A stretch of 64,000 nt of DNA from Selaginella moellendorffii (taxonomy: Eukaryota; Streptophyta; Lycopodiopsida; Selaginellales; Selaginellaceae), in NCBI RefSeq assembly GCF_000143415.4, contig NW_003314346.1, positions 195,939 to 259,938 of the forward strand. Direction: 5' to 3'. Position 1 is the stretch's first letter. Each line of letters opens with the position of its first letter. This document shows positions 1 through 10,586 of this stretch, piece after piece. A model generated the notes under the pieces. The model ran no database searches, was not told where the DNA came from, and worked only from the letters and a program-made list of their open reading frames with translations. The position numbers and the translations under genes are program-made.

Positions 1-115
1 CCACCTTTTCCACCACCAAGATCTACCCCACCACCTATAGCACTAGATGCCTCATTTCTGCCACCAAGTTCTACCCCACCACCTATGGCATTAGGTGCCT
101 CATTTCCACCACCAC
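1..115 (-). repeat. Two-copy tandem duplication of about 53 bp, Gly-rich if read on the minus strand
   Basis: A unit containing CCACCAAG, then TCTACCCCACCACCTAT, then GTGCCTCATTT-like sequence occurs twice in tandem. On the minus strand it reads as a glycine-rich repeat (IGGGVELGG / IGGGVDLGG), and that frame stays open back to about 290, where an AG could be an acceptor. This could be the edge of a coding exon continuing left of the window. No family is recognised. Confidence 0.4.
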
Positions 116-416
116 CACCAGCTTCTCCTATGCTATAGATAGGTTTTGCATTTCTACGCTCTCTAGAACCATTTAGCTCTTGCATGCTGACACCTGGATT
201 AGGATTAACCATTGCTTGGATTTGGACACCATTACTCCCACTATGGTCTTCCTCCAAAGCAACACCTTGAACTTGTGTGAGGTGTCCCTAGTGAATCTAG
301 TACAACAATCTAATTGTTTTCCTAGAGAATGGGTCCATTGAGGTTGATTGGCATGCTTCTTCTATTGTGGCATGATTTTATATGTCAACATTAAAAAAAG
401 TTTTAAAGAAAAATAA

Positions 417-587
417 GAGCAATTTCCTTTGTGCTAGGAAGATCAATTTGTTGCCAAACCAATCTTCTAGCACCAAGGGAACAAAAGAAAAAAAGATAAG
501 AAGTAACTCCCTTGGTGTTGGGAAGATCAGTTCACTATCGAACCAATCTTCCAGCACCAAGAGAACAAAAAAAAAGAAAAGAAAAGG
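417..587. repeat. Two-copy imperfect tandem repeat, period about 85 bp
   Basis: Two diverged units share a GGAAGATCA motif, then CCAATCTTC, AGCACCAAG and GAACAAAA, each followed by an A-rich tract. No function is seen. Confidence 0.6.
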
Positions 588-3379
588 TAGGATATATTTA
601 TTGGAAAAATCTACTATAAACATAGATTTCATATGTTCTTTCCATTCAATGCGTTAGATATTAAGATATGTGTAATTGATTGTGAGAGGAATAATACTGT
701 TGAAATGAATGGGGTTATGAGTGAGGGTTACTGATTACTGATTACTGGCTACCATAAAAGATCGGCAGTTACTGTACCCTTGAGGGTCAACAGTTATATG
801 TGCTTGAGGCTTACATTTCCTTCCATTTTCATTCTTGTTTCTCTTTCTCATAGACATTTTAGGCAACTTTGAGCAACTTATGGACAAGGTAAAGGGTTTT
901 AAACCATTTATTTTGGCCAAGGGCTCTTCTTTTTGTGCTTTAGAGACATCTACAATAGAGACTCATACACTAGCACCATCTTCTACTCCTCTAAAGATTG
1001 CTTCTTTCTTAAGAAACCCTTATTAAAGTTTAGCCCAAAAAATAAAAACAAGTACCCTGGTCTTGATCCTTCACCATTTTGCTTGTAAGTAGGCTTGTTG
1101 GGAAGAATTTAACCTTGTCTACCCTCTATTGCAAGAATTTGTGAAAAAAACACCTAAATATCTCGTGAGATCTAAGAAAAGATAGCCTAAAACATCAATA
1201 TTGTGGAAAAACATTTACATGTCACCAATTTAGATTGATACCAAGACGCCATTTATATTTTCAAAAAGCCCAAGACCAGGAGCACCTCTAGAAATAAATA
1301 ACATCCAAAATAAAGCCCAGAAAAGCACAAATTCCTGTTACAAAAAATGCCCTTACCTAACTGGAAAAGAAAATCCTTTTGCATGCCACAAATTCTCCTA
1401 AATCCACTATTAAGAATCACCACTACTTGCTAGATCTACAAACCCAAATGCATTGGTTTGAGAAATTCGGCCGAGAATCTAAATGAGAAAGTGGAAACCC
1501 CAAAATGTTCACCAAACTAAGCCAAGAAATGTTATATTTCCTCAAATATTGCACAGCTTGATAAGCACCATACCTTGCTAGAAAGAGGAGCTCAAGACAT
1601 ATTCAATGCACTCAAGATCAAGTAAAACCTTTGCAATAAAAACAAAAAATCACTCCTCAAAGTCTGCAATTGAAAGGAAAAGAGAGAAATTGTGCCATAG
1701 AAAGCGATGCATGGTTATGCCGAGTTCACCATTTGTTGGGAGAAGGAAGGCTACCTCCCCCAATGCTCACTCAAACATAAAAAATGCTTCAATGCTCTTC
1801 ACAAATACCCCCTTTTGCCCTTGTGGAGCAAGGGTTTTATACAAAGAAGATGAAGATTATTCCAAGAATTAAAATATTCCTTCTCTCATTCTCACACTTT
1901 TTAAGTGGCCATGCCCTAATAAAGGTTTTGCAACTCATTATAGGTTTCTCTTAAGTTTATTTCCATAGAGAAAGCTTTAAAGAAAAACTTTGTTTGCTCA
2001 TCAAATCTGCCATGCTTTTTGACATCATTGGTATAATACTAGTCTTTGGCTTTGTTTTTGAATATATAGAGGGAAAAAAAAAATTTCTACCCATTTGTTT
2101 GATTGAGCTTAATTACTTTTGTGTATTGCTCAATATGTTCTTTCTTTTGATTCTAGAAAAGGATGGATATGTAATGACGGTGCCTATTACCATCATGCTT
2201 ATTGCAATTTAATAAGAAATGTTCTATTTTGCAATTAATATAAGCAAAATAGGTGTTTAGTTCATGGGGAACTTGGATCACCGTCAGGGGGTAATTCGTC
2301 AAATTTAGTTTTTCTTTTATTTCTGGGGAATCACTCTAGTTGTTTTGTGTTCTATTACTTTCAATTGAAGCAATGGCATTTTCTATATGTTGATGTAAGG
2401 AGGAGTAGCATATGGATTCATGTATTTTAGATGACTGTCAAAGTCATATTGGGATTTTTTATCTCCTCTTTATTAAGGTGTATTTAATATACTTTTATCT
2501 CACTCTCTTTCAAGTTTTTGTTTAGCTTAGTTGAATAATGATTTAGTCTATTCTGAAAGGAGGTTAAGATTACGAATATCACAAGTAAGTGCTTTGTAAT
2601 CTTGTTCTAGATCTTGTGAATACTTCTTTCTAAACTACCTTCTGCTCATCAGATTGGGAAAGAAATGTTATATATCTATTACATTATTTGGTATAGAGAA
2701 TGATAATTTTATACACAAAAACTAAGCCCTTTAAAACTTTATAGGTAAGATCAATTGTTGGTCTATACCTATATATTTTGAGGTTTGTTGGAGTTGCTAC
2801 TATGGCAAGCTTAATTATTATGCCTCATTTGTGGAGTGAGTGGTATAAAGTTTTGGTATGTAATGTATTCCCTTTGTATATTGGCCTATCAATCACTCTT
2901 AGAAGCAAACACTTAACTTCCCAATCAATTTTGAAATAGGGATGGTTTTCCTCTAAAAGCCAATGTGTAGGACATTTTTTATATGAAAGTCCCAAAAATT
3001 TCTTGAGCAATAAATGTTATTTTTCATAATATATCTATTTTGATTAAGTGTGGTCCACTTTAAAATATTTTTACTCCACAAAATTTTGTTGTCTATCAAT
3101 TTAGATTCAGAATTGATCTAACATCTATTATCCCAATTATCAGTAAGTGTATTTTTGCCTATGAATATCCAAACTTTATTGTGAACCGTTAAAGTTCCCA
3201 CAATAACTTTTTTGCCTAAAATTGCATAGAATTTTAACAATTGTCTAGTAGACAAAAATTTTTAAAAACTTTACAGGTTATAATGCTTAGGATTTGCATC
3301 TAGCTCGGATAGATAGACTATCCCTCTATTTAGAAAGAATCCTAGTGCTATTTTCCTTTTATATGGGTAACTCCACAAA

Positions 3380-3402
3380 TATATTATATATATATATATA
3401 TA
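3380..3402. repeat. TA microsatellite
   Basis: An uninterrupted alternating TA tract follows ATATTA. Confidence 0.85.
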
Positions 3403-3554
3403 CAAAGTAATTTATATGTATTATCACACCTTCTTTGACAATAGTAAAGGTACTATAAGTTAGACTTTTGTATACTTTGAGCAGAATATTGTCAAGTATT
3501 TCACTTGGTAATTCGTCAAATTGTTTAAGTAATTTCGTTAAATCTATCATTCAC

Positions 3555-4150
3555 TGGTTGTAGCACATGTGGTTTTTACCTTTTATCTTACAATGATTTA
3601 CCATAGGATAACCACGAAGCGGAACCTAAACCTCCATGTGCCATGTGTCATATACCACGTGTCCAAAGGATAGTGGTGCGGAACTTGAGTTTCAGGGCCT
3701 TGGGCCACTAAGTGAAACAACGGAGCCAAACTCCCAAACTTGGAGCTAAAGAGTGAAAGTATTGAAGCATGCAGTAACTCTCAAGCGTATAGCCTAAGGA
3801 GCAAAAGGATAAGAGCATGGAGTGACTTGGAACAATCCTAGAGTATCCAACATCCTAATGCTAGGACCAACATGCAAAATAGAGCCAAATGGAGTCTAGG
3901 GTTATTTTAGCATATTGGTGGCCTAATGCGAAGATATGGGTACTCTACCAATTAGCATGGTATGAAACTTGGGCTTAGACCCAAACCAAATGCAAAACAA
4001 GGACAGGCACACAAGCAGGAGCTAAACCATACCTCAGGTTGGTTAACCATGCCCAACCTACCTATTATCCTTACTATACATTTGGAACCCCCCATAGGCC
4101 CCCCATCTTGAGGAATATATGTTTTGGGCTTTCACTTTTAGCCATCCTTA
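3555..4150 (-). mobile_element. Fragment of a type-D LTR (minus strand)
   Basis: Read on the minus strand this matches the 3' half of the LTRs at 17064-18143 and 35614-36782. It carries the shared block with GAAAGCCCAAA, the short G/C run, TATAGTA, the GGCATGGTTAACC / ACCTGAGGTATGG region, and a terminal ACCACATGTGCTACA-like end at 3555. It is diverged and is cut at 4150, where the 5' LTR of element C2 begins, so C2 most likely inserted into it. No continuation is visible beyond C2, whose right end is truncated. Confidence 0.7.
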
Positions 4151-4566
4151 TGTAAGGAACCAACTCCCCAAGGTGTCGTAGGCTAAAGGATCCCTGAAAG
4201 CACGACCGAAATGATAAAGAGTTCATCGGATGAGATCGAGTCTGAGATAGAGTCCAAGACTGACTCTGAGGCTAAGTTCGAGATAGAGTCCGGGATCGAG
4301 TCCGAGGCCGATTTCGAGATTGAGTTCAAGACAGAGTTCGAGACAGAGTCCTAGAGTCCGAGATCCGAGATTGGGTCCGAGACCGAGTCCGAGGTCGAGT
4401 TTGAAGTTGAGTTCGAGATCGGGTCCAAGATTAAGTCCGAGATCAAGTCTGAGATCGAGTCCGAAGTCGGGTCCAATCAAGTCCGAGACCGAGACCGAGT
4501 CCGAGTACTAATACAGGTAATACAGGTCGAGGGGTGAAAGCCCAAAGCGTGTGTTTGCTGTTCGGA

Positions 4567-4586
4567 GGGGGGGGGGGGGGGGGGGG
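4567..4586 (+). repeat. 20-base G homopolymer inside LTR
   Basis: An uninterrupted run of 20 G sits between the GAAAGCCCAAAGCGT block and the GGGGTTCCAAAAGTATAG block. Equivalent but shorter runs occur at the same place in C1 (about 46209 and 52590) and in D (about 17576 and 36196). It could form a G-quadruplex. Confidence 0.9.
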
Positions 4587-5019
4587 CTGTAGGGGGTTCC
4601 AAAAGTATAGTAGGGATAGTGAGGTCTAGGTGCAACACTTGCTTTAAGACGCCAAGGTGAAACACCATGGCCTAACGGCCCGATATAGGTACCTCTACCC
4701 CCCATTTCCATCCCGAAGGGAAGGCTTAAGCCCCTAAGAAGGGCGAGGTCCAGTGAGCCACAAGGTACTCAAGTGGGGCACCACTCCACATGAGCTAGGA
4801 GCACCATAATTAGTTTCCCTTCCAGGAGTGGGAGTTGCTCTTGAGCACTTTCTTGGGTGGTCCCTTCGACACCACTTGAGTGCATGCTCACTCCCACCCA
4901 AGGCCCCTCAGTCCCAGTCTCAACCTCAAGTCAGTTTGGAAGCACCATTGGAGAGTTCCTTCAAAACTGATTCCTAGACTTGGATGGATGGCTAATGCTT
5001 CGTTGCTTGTGTATTGAGT

Positions 5020-5023
5020 AGTT
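5020..5023. repeat. Target-site duplication AGTT (left) of DNA transposon copy 1
   Basis: AGTT immediately precedes the left inverted repeat and is repeated at 14871-14874 after the right one. The joined flanks with a single AGTT match the uninterrupted C1 LTR (GTAGTTGAAA). Confidence 0.9.
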
Positions 5024-5047
5024 AAGCTCTATTTCGTTAAAGTGGGA
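5024..5047 (+). repeat. Left terminal inverted repeat, copy 1
   Basis: 24 bp, AAGCTCTATTTCGTTAAAGT followed by GGGA. Its reverse complement is at 14847-14870. Beyond 24 bp the two ends differ. Confidence 0.95.
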
Positions 5048-5639
5048 TTTATTCAGTAAAATGGGACTAGGTACAAATTTTCAAGTATTTGAAAATGACG
5101 TGAAATTATATGTTTTTTGTCCAGGGGCTAGACATATCTGGGGTATGGTGACTAGCGCGGTGACTTTGTGTCCAGACTGAGTCCATCTGGTTGTATAATA
5201 AATCTCATTGTCAAGGTGAACAAGCCGAATCTGAAGCTAAAGAAGAGCGATGGCATGCGCGCACACACTATTTGTTTGTTCATTGAGCGTGTGGTGAGCT
5301 TTCCAAGATGAATGTCATTCCTATTAGCTAGACATATAACTTAATGGTGAGAACATTTAGATATTATTCAATGTTATCTTTTTCTAACGAATCTAATTGT
5401 GAAGGTGTAGCAAGAGGCATTGCTAGTCTGGAGAAGTCATTTAACTCATTTGACCCTTAGTGTATTTTCATGAAACTAAATAACATTCATATTATTAAGG
5501 AATTTCTCTAGTACCTTTTTTTTACGACATAGAGGCTTGCATTTCTTTCAAAGGTGATTTAGTAAAAGGCCTGAGGGCACATGCCATTCTATTTCTCAGA
5601 CCGGTATTAAGATATACTAGTGCAAAGGGCCACATGCCA

Positions 5640-5726
5640 TCACGCCTCCTCTGATTCAGATTCGGATTGTTCACCTTGAAATAAAATACATTAGAAACTT
5701 AGTAAAGGAATATTAATGAATCTCAC
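5640..5726 (-). other. Possible alternative last exon and 52-bp intron of gene A (copy 1)
   Basis: On the minus strand the gene A frame reaches CAAG followed by GTGAGA (donor). 52 bp later a TTTCAAG acceptor precedes a 35-nt exon (5640-5674) encoding an acidic tail EQSESESEEA and a stop. Splicing would give a 1,029-aa protein instead of the 1,022-aa read-through. A CTAA-type branch-point motif lies inside the intron. The same arrangement is at 28686-28772 in copy 2. Confidence 0.6.
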
Positions 5727-8700
5727 CTTGAACCCGGGTTATGAATGCTCTTGCTGCATCTCTTGCATGGTCTGGCAAGGTGATGGTGGCACTCTGCTTC
5801 CGCATCCAACCATGCACAACATTATCCACCGATATGCTCATGTTGGGATCCCTTGGATTCAGCACCCATCTCTTTTCTAGGCAATCCTTCGTATATCCGG
5901 AACTTGGCTTGAACCACTCCACAGTTACATTGAAGGAGTTAGTTTCCGCGTCCTCCTCTGCATCAGTGATGCAGCGCCCCACCCATATCATTTGTTTTTT
6001 ATTACTGGGTCTGACAAGCACGACCATTCCTTTGCAGACCTGTACTGGATTGAATGCTGAATCCGGCTTCTTGTTCCTCGGCCCACAATAGTGATCCTCA
6101 ACATCGTTATCTGTCACTGCATTTCCAGAGGACATTGTTCCGCTACTATCTGGTGCTCTGGGTTCTGGCCAAAAGGACTCTTCCAATTCTTCATATACAA
6201 CCGGCCCATTTTGGATAGCAGATATAATCTTCTCCCAGTATTCGAGCAAAGGCTTGCACCTCTTAAAATAGGATTCTCCACCAAACACCAACCCCCTCTT
6301 CCAGAAGGCAATATGCTGTCTAATCCCGGCCACTATACTTTCCTGGTCTTTGAGTCCATCCGGGTGCATCGGCCGTGGGGAACCCTGAGGAATCATAGGT
6401 TCCCCAGTTATGGGATCTCTCTTGAAGAGTTCAATGCCGTCCACTGGCAGCCACACTGTGTCCCATTCTCTCATCTTGTACCTCATCACTGGAGCACCGT
6501 CACGCATGCTGAAATGAAACTGAAGAGGCTTGGAGTGGCCAATCAGCGTTTCGGATCCGTCCCTGATGTAGCCTCTTACAAACCCCTTAAAGTCTGGAAC
6601 CTCTATCACAAGTGCAGCTTCAACAGTGCCTTTGATGCAATTTTGGAATTCATCGTAGAGTTGTGGGAGGGTGAGGACATTGGATCGCCGGAGGGACTCT
6701 GCCAGGTGACTGAACATGGCATCGACGTCTTCATGAGTGTGCCCAACCATGAGAAAGCCAAGTGTAACCGTTTCAAATATGCCTTTGGCAACAAGCATTG
6801 CCAAGTACGCGAAGACGTACATGTTTTTGTTCTCACTGCCAGCATTGTCTGTTTGGAGCAGAAGATGGGGTGGAAGGCCACATCGGCCGCAAGAACTTCC
6901 TTGAGATTCTGCTTTGTTTGGATGAGGCTGTGCATTCACTGGGCGACCAGCCTCGTCGGAATGGCATGAGGCCTCACGTGATAACCCTACAATCTGACGG
7001 CCAACATATTCACTGGGATGGCATGGGGCCCCACGCGATACTGCAAGCCTTTGCTCCTCCTCCAGCTGAACCCTGTATGGGGTTCGATCGACAAGGGCCT
7101 TATGCAAGGGTTGGCCGTTCAGCTCAGTCTGCGCACTTTGCAGAGACCTTAAGTGTTTTGCTAGGGACGCAATCATCATGTTTGCACCCCCGCCACCCCA
7201 TAGAGGTACAAAGAAGTTCCCATAGTTCTGGGCACCATGCCCATGAGCGATTATGCCAAACAGAGACACAGGCAGCTCCATGGATGAAGAGATTGCCTTG
7301 GGGGCAGGATTGAGTCGAGGTAAGCACGTCTTTTTCTGGTCCATTTTGTCGTGGATGATGCAGAGGTAAGAGTCAGGTCTCTCCATGGAGAGAATCCTGT
7401 TATGATAATATGCAGTCCTGCAGCTTCTCTGCTCGATGTTGTGGTCGAGCCGCCTTCTAACCAACGTCTCTCGCTCTTGAGCGCTGCAAGAATTCTTCGA
7501 CAAAGCCATTTTGATAGCAGTGCACTCGTCACACTTTGAAAAGCTGGAGTACTTTCCTATACTCACATCCCTGAACCTGTTGCTCCACAATCTACTAAAT
7601 CTAGATTGGCTCAGCTTCCTGTAGCCATTACTCTGGAGTTCCCGATTCACATCTTCCAATATGGCCCCCTTGGTATACATGGAAGGGAGAACTCGTTGGG
7701 TGTCTCGTGTTCCATCTTCCAAGAGGCGGGTTTTATGTGGTTGCTGCTCGCTACATGTCTCGACAAACCTCTTGAAGATTGCCTCTCCATATACAACATG
7801 ACCCCTGGTTTTGTGCATACCGTCGTTCCCATGGACTGCCTGTTGAACCCTTTGTTCCTCGAACTCAGTTTTGATTCTGTAGAATGTGGTTCGAGGGACT
7901 CCATAAATGATTCTCCATGCCTTCATGCAGACCAAACCCCTCTGGAAGACCATGCCCCCCACCTGATGTTCTGAAGCATCAACAGATGACCGTAATGCCT
8001 CATACACAAAATTGCGAGCTGCCTTCCAGGACAATGTCTTGTATCTTGCTCTCTCCTCTTCAATAGCATCCCAATCAGCATGTTGACAGCACCTCCTCTT
8101 GCAACAAGCAACTGTCGAGACCATTTGAACCTCCATCGCCATTTTCTGCCTTTTCGGTTCGTTGCTCAGATCCCTTTGGCTGCGCTGTAGGAAGGTGTAC
8201 TTTCTTTTCCCATGAAGAGATGTTCTGTCATCAGTTGTAGTGGTGTTTGATTGTGAATCCTTCACATTCTCAAACACTAAATGCCTCAATTTCCACCGCA
8301 CAATGCTTCTAATAGTCAGATTGTTTTCTTCTGTGTCAACAACCTCTAAAATCGCAACTCCAATATCATCCCAGCCCAATTCTTGATTAGCAACCGCATC
8401 TCTTGGATCGACAACTGTGGCTAAGCCCTCAACTACCACCTCCCCCTCGGAGTTGTTTAGAAACACCTTTGCTTGAATCCATGTAGCACGGTTCTTAAGA
8501 TCCACGGAGGGAACATGCGTCGCACTTGCGCTGTCCCCAACATCTGCTTTCTTCTGTAGATTTTTCAAGGCAACAACAACATTTACCCCGACGACCATCT
8601 CTCCTCGTTCAATAGCGACCACATTCCCATCGAAGACAGTCTCTACTGATACAGCAGCATTGCCTTCCCCAAGCCTTTGACAGTGTATAACAAAGTTCCG

Positions 8701-8781
8701 ATCCATAGACACAAGGGTCCCTTTTGCAACTCTCTTCCCACCATTCAAAATGTAAACCTTTTCCCCAACCCTGAAGGCCAT
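5713..8781 (-). CDS. Gene A: intact transposase-like protein (1,022 aa)
   Basis: This is the only uninterrupted copy of gene A in the window, probably the DNA-cutting enzyme of the transposon. Visible features: an N-terminal SH3/Tudor-like stretch (MAFRVGEKVYI...), a Cys/His cluster near residue 225 (CCKRRCCQH), a CxxC motif (SKCDECTAIK), HDKMD near residues 476-480, DNAGSENKN near 645-653, and GHTHEDVDAMFSHL near 680-693. The spaced acidic residues (D477 or D480, D645, D685 or D687) could form an RNase-H-fold DDE/D active site. The overall pattern resembles plant and protist proteins carrying DUF7869-type domains, recalled from knowledge and not searched. A second small beta-rich region lies near residues 900-1000 (KGMVVLVRPSNKKQMIWVG). 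TTTCAG immediately precedes the ATG, so a 5'-UTR intron is likely. Gene B is divergently transcribed from it. Confidence 0.75.
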   Translation of the reverse strand: MAFRVGEKVYILNGGKRVAKGTLVSMDRNFVIHCQRLGEGNAAVSVETVFDGNVVAIERGEMVVGVNVVVALKNLQKKADVGDSASATHVPSVDLKNRATWIQAKVFLNNSEGEVVVEGLATVVDPRDAVANQELGWDDIGVAILEVVDTEENNLTIRSIVRWKLRHLVFENVKDSQSNTTTTDDRTSLHGKRKYTFLQRSQRDLSNEPKRQKMAMEVQMVSTVACCKRRCCQHADWDAIEEERARYKTLSWKAARNFVYEALRSSVDASEHQVGGMVFQRGLVCMKAWRIIYGVPRTTFYRIKTEFEEQRVQQAVHGNDGMHKTRGHVVYGEAIFKRFVETCSEQQPHKTRLLEDGTRDTQRVLPSMYTKGAILEDVNRELQSNGYRKLSQSRFSRLWSNRFRDVSIGKYSSFSKCDECTAIKMALSKNSCSAQERETLVRRRLDHNIEQRSCRTAYYHNRILSMERPDSYLCIIHDKMDQKKTCLPRLNPAPKAISSSMELPVSLFGIIAHGHGAQNYGNFFVPLWGGGGANMMIASLAKHLRSLQSAQTELNGQPLHKALVDRTPYRVQLEEEQRLAVSRGAPCHPSEYVGRQIVGLSREASCHSDEAGRPVNAQPHPNKAESQGSSCGRCGLPPHLLLQTDNAGSENKNMYVFAYLAMLVAKGIFETVTLGFLMVGHTHEDVDAMFSHLAESLRRSNVLTLPQLYDEFQNCIKGTVEAALVIEVPDFKGFVRGYIRDGSETLIGHSKPLQFHFSMRDGAPVMRYKMREWDTVWLPVDGIELFKRDPITGEPMIPQGSPRPMHPDGLKDQESIVAGIRQHIAFWKRGLVFGGESYFKRCKPLLEYWEKIISAIQNGPVVYEELEESFWPEPRAPDSSGTMSSGNAVTDNDVEDHYCGPRNKKPDSAFNPVQVCKGMVVLVRPSNKKQMIWVGRCITDAEEDAETNSFNVTVEWFKPSSGYTKDCLEKRWVLNPRDPNMSISVDNVVHGWMRKQSATITLPDHARDAARAFITRVQGEIH

Positions 8782-9355
8782 TCTGAAAGTGCAGAAAAGA
8801 AGTTAAGACCATACAAAAAATGATTGGAGAATGGCTTAAATCATAACATACCAAACAACCTCAATAGCATGAGGCCACATGCCATTATTCAAACATGCTA
8901 TTGACACCCACGTGAAATTTCGCATTCACAAAATTGGCATGAGCCCTCATGCCATTAGTGGTACCACTAATGGCATGAGGCCTCACGCTATCTTTGGCAC
9001 CTGCTAGCCTGTTGCTATATTCGCTTTTGCCTATGGGCAACTGCATATATTTTTGTGTGCGGGACTAGTCACCCATACCAAAATATATACAGTTGCAGCA
9101 AGGCATAAGGAATATGGCAATAAGCTAGCAGGCGCCAAAGATAGCATGAGGCCTCATGCCATCTTGATATACACACAGCTGCTGGCAAGTCAAAACATAC
9201 TTGACAATACGCTAGCCATGAAATTGCAAGGGCCCAAGATGGCATGTGGCCTCATGCCATTTCTAAATGTGGTCCTAAACCATTCCATGGTGAACATACC
9301 AGGAAGCACAAGTGCTGAATATCAAGAGGAAGCGGTAGCCACACCAAAGACAGTG

Positions 9356-9482
9356 CCGCTCGCAACACCGCAACTACTCATAGCGCCGCTCGCAACACCG
9401 CAACTGCTCGTAGCACCGCTCGCACAAACTACCACTCGCATAAACTGCCACTCGCAATGGCGCTCGCAATGCCGCAACCGCT
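9356..9482. repeat. GC-rich short tandem repeat in DNA transposon copy 1
   Basis: Imperfect units of roughly 27-30 bp containing GCCGCTCGCAACACCGCAAC. The same repeat is at about 25188-25300 (copy 2) and 45402-45530 (copy 3), with different point changes and lengths. Confidence 0.8.
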
Positions 9483-10283
9483 TTTAGACGCATAAACCAC
9501 AGCTCACAACGCCGCTTACACAAGCAGCGCTCACTGCGCTCAGCGGAACCAAGAACACGGCGCACAAAAATGATAGACCTAGGAATGAGTTCGAGAATTC
9601 AAAAATAACACACGCTTGAACGTCACATCAAATCCTCTGACAAACCAGATCTTATGATTCCTCTGACAAATTTCAAACTGAGTAGCTTCTAGACTTTGCT
9701 GTCGGAGGTTGAACTTTGTCACATCATGTCTTTGCCTCGATCCAGCTGTGCCATGTCAGTGATTCGAACTTTGCCATGCCATGTCAGCGATCCGCGCCAA
9801 GATTATTCGCCATGTAAAGGAATAATTATGCTGTGTGTGTACGTCCATTTATGGCAATATAAGGCCACACGCCATTCAAAGAATAATGCTAGTCGAGCAT
9901 TTTTTGGTGCATTTTTGGGTTCAAAATTGCATGAGCCCACACGCTATAAAGTTTACCTGTACCAAAAATAGAAACATCTTTATTTACTTGGGAATTTAAG
10001 TGGTTGAGGCATTTTTAAACTTACAAACACATGCCCTACTTACATTCATTTGGTTGCTTAAAATTCAAAAATATTATAAACCTTTCTTTTTGCATTTTCA
10101 ATGTTTTCAATTATGGTTTTTGATTTTCGCAGGACCAGCCTAGTAATCTATTTGCATCCCGTCATGTTTATAGCTAGCTTTCGTTTGTCCCCTTCGCTGG
10201 CCTGAGATACATCTGCTCGGAATCTGCCTCTTACAGCATTTGCCCAGAAAGGGCATCTTTCTTCACGCAGCATTTGCCACATG

Positions 10284-10314
10284 TTTAGGGTTAGGGTTTA
10301 GGGTTTAGGGTTTA
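10284..10314 (+). repeat. Telomere-like TTTAGGG tract inside copy 1
   Basis: Four TTTAGGG-type units, one shortened to TTAGGG. The tract lies at the same internal position in all three transposon copies, so it belongs to the element and does not mark a chromosome end. Confidence 0.92.
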
Positions 10315-10586
10315 GCAATTCAGTAGCCTGATAAACATGCAAATACAGAACTTGATGCAAAATCCTTTGATATGTCACAATGCCCCTAGGACCATAAACA
10401 CATTTCAATAGAGAGGGTCCTTTCATTTCATAACTCCTTACGTAGATCTTGGTGAAACCAGAGTTAGTGAAGTTGGTTTCTTGTGATCCCACATCTGATT
10501 GTGATGTCCCTTTGCAGTGTCGATGGAAAGGTCAATGCACACCAAACTGTAGAATCTTGGAGCAAAATAACGGTCGGATCTATGGC

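Larger units (their letters stand above)
1..3554. other. AT-rich region without recognisable genes
   Basis: No open frame here resembles a known family, and the longest frames (about 60-90 codons) are low-complexity or show no motif. The region holds two small tandem duplications and a TA microsatellite, listed separately. It lies outside the nested elements that begin at 3555. It may be very old decayed repeat sequence or host intergenic DNA; the sequence alone does not decide. Confidence 0.5.
4151..5023 (+). repeat. C2 5' LTR, first part
   Basis: Starts TGTAAGGAACC like the C1 LTRs, followed by a GAGTCCGAGATC-type minisatellite (4228-4505), a block with GAAAGCCCAAAGCGT and a 20-G run (4567-4586). 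The segment of about 350 bp from about 4622 to 4975 is inverted relative to C1. The LTR is interrupted at 5023 by DNA transposon copy 1 and resumes at 14875. Confidence 0.88.

Noticed and set aside
4223-4511. Leu/Gly- or Ser/Arg-repeat frames
   Set aside because: Minisatellite of the C2 LTR, not protein coding; likewise the frames at 45831-46170 and 52211-52550.
6091-6969. 292-codon plus-strand frame opposite gene A
   Set aside because: Antisense shadow of gene A. The minus frame has the conserved motifs and the same shadow recurs in the other copies.
10284-10314. True chromosome end
   Set aside because: Only a few units, present at the same internal site in three transposon copies and followed by ordinary element sequence.
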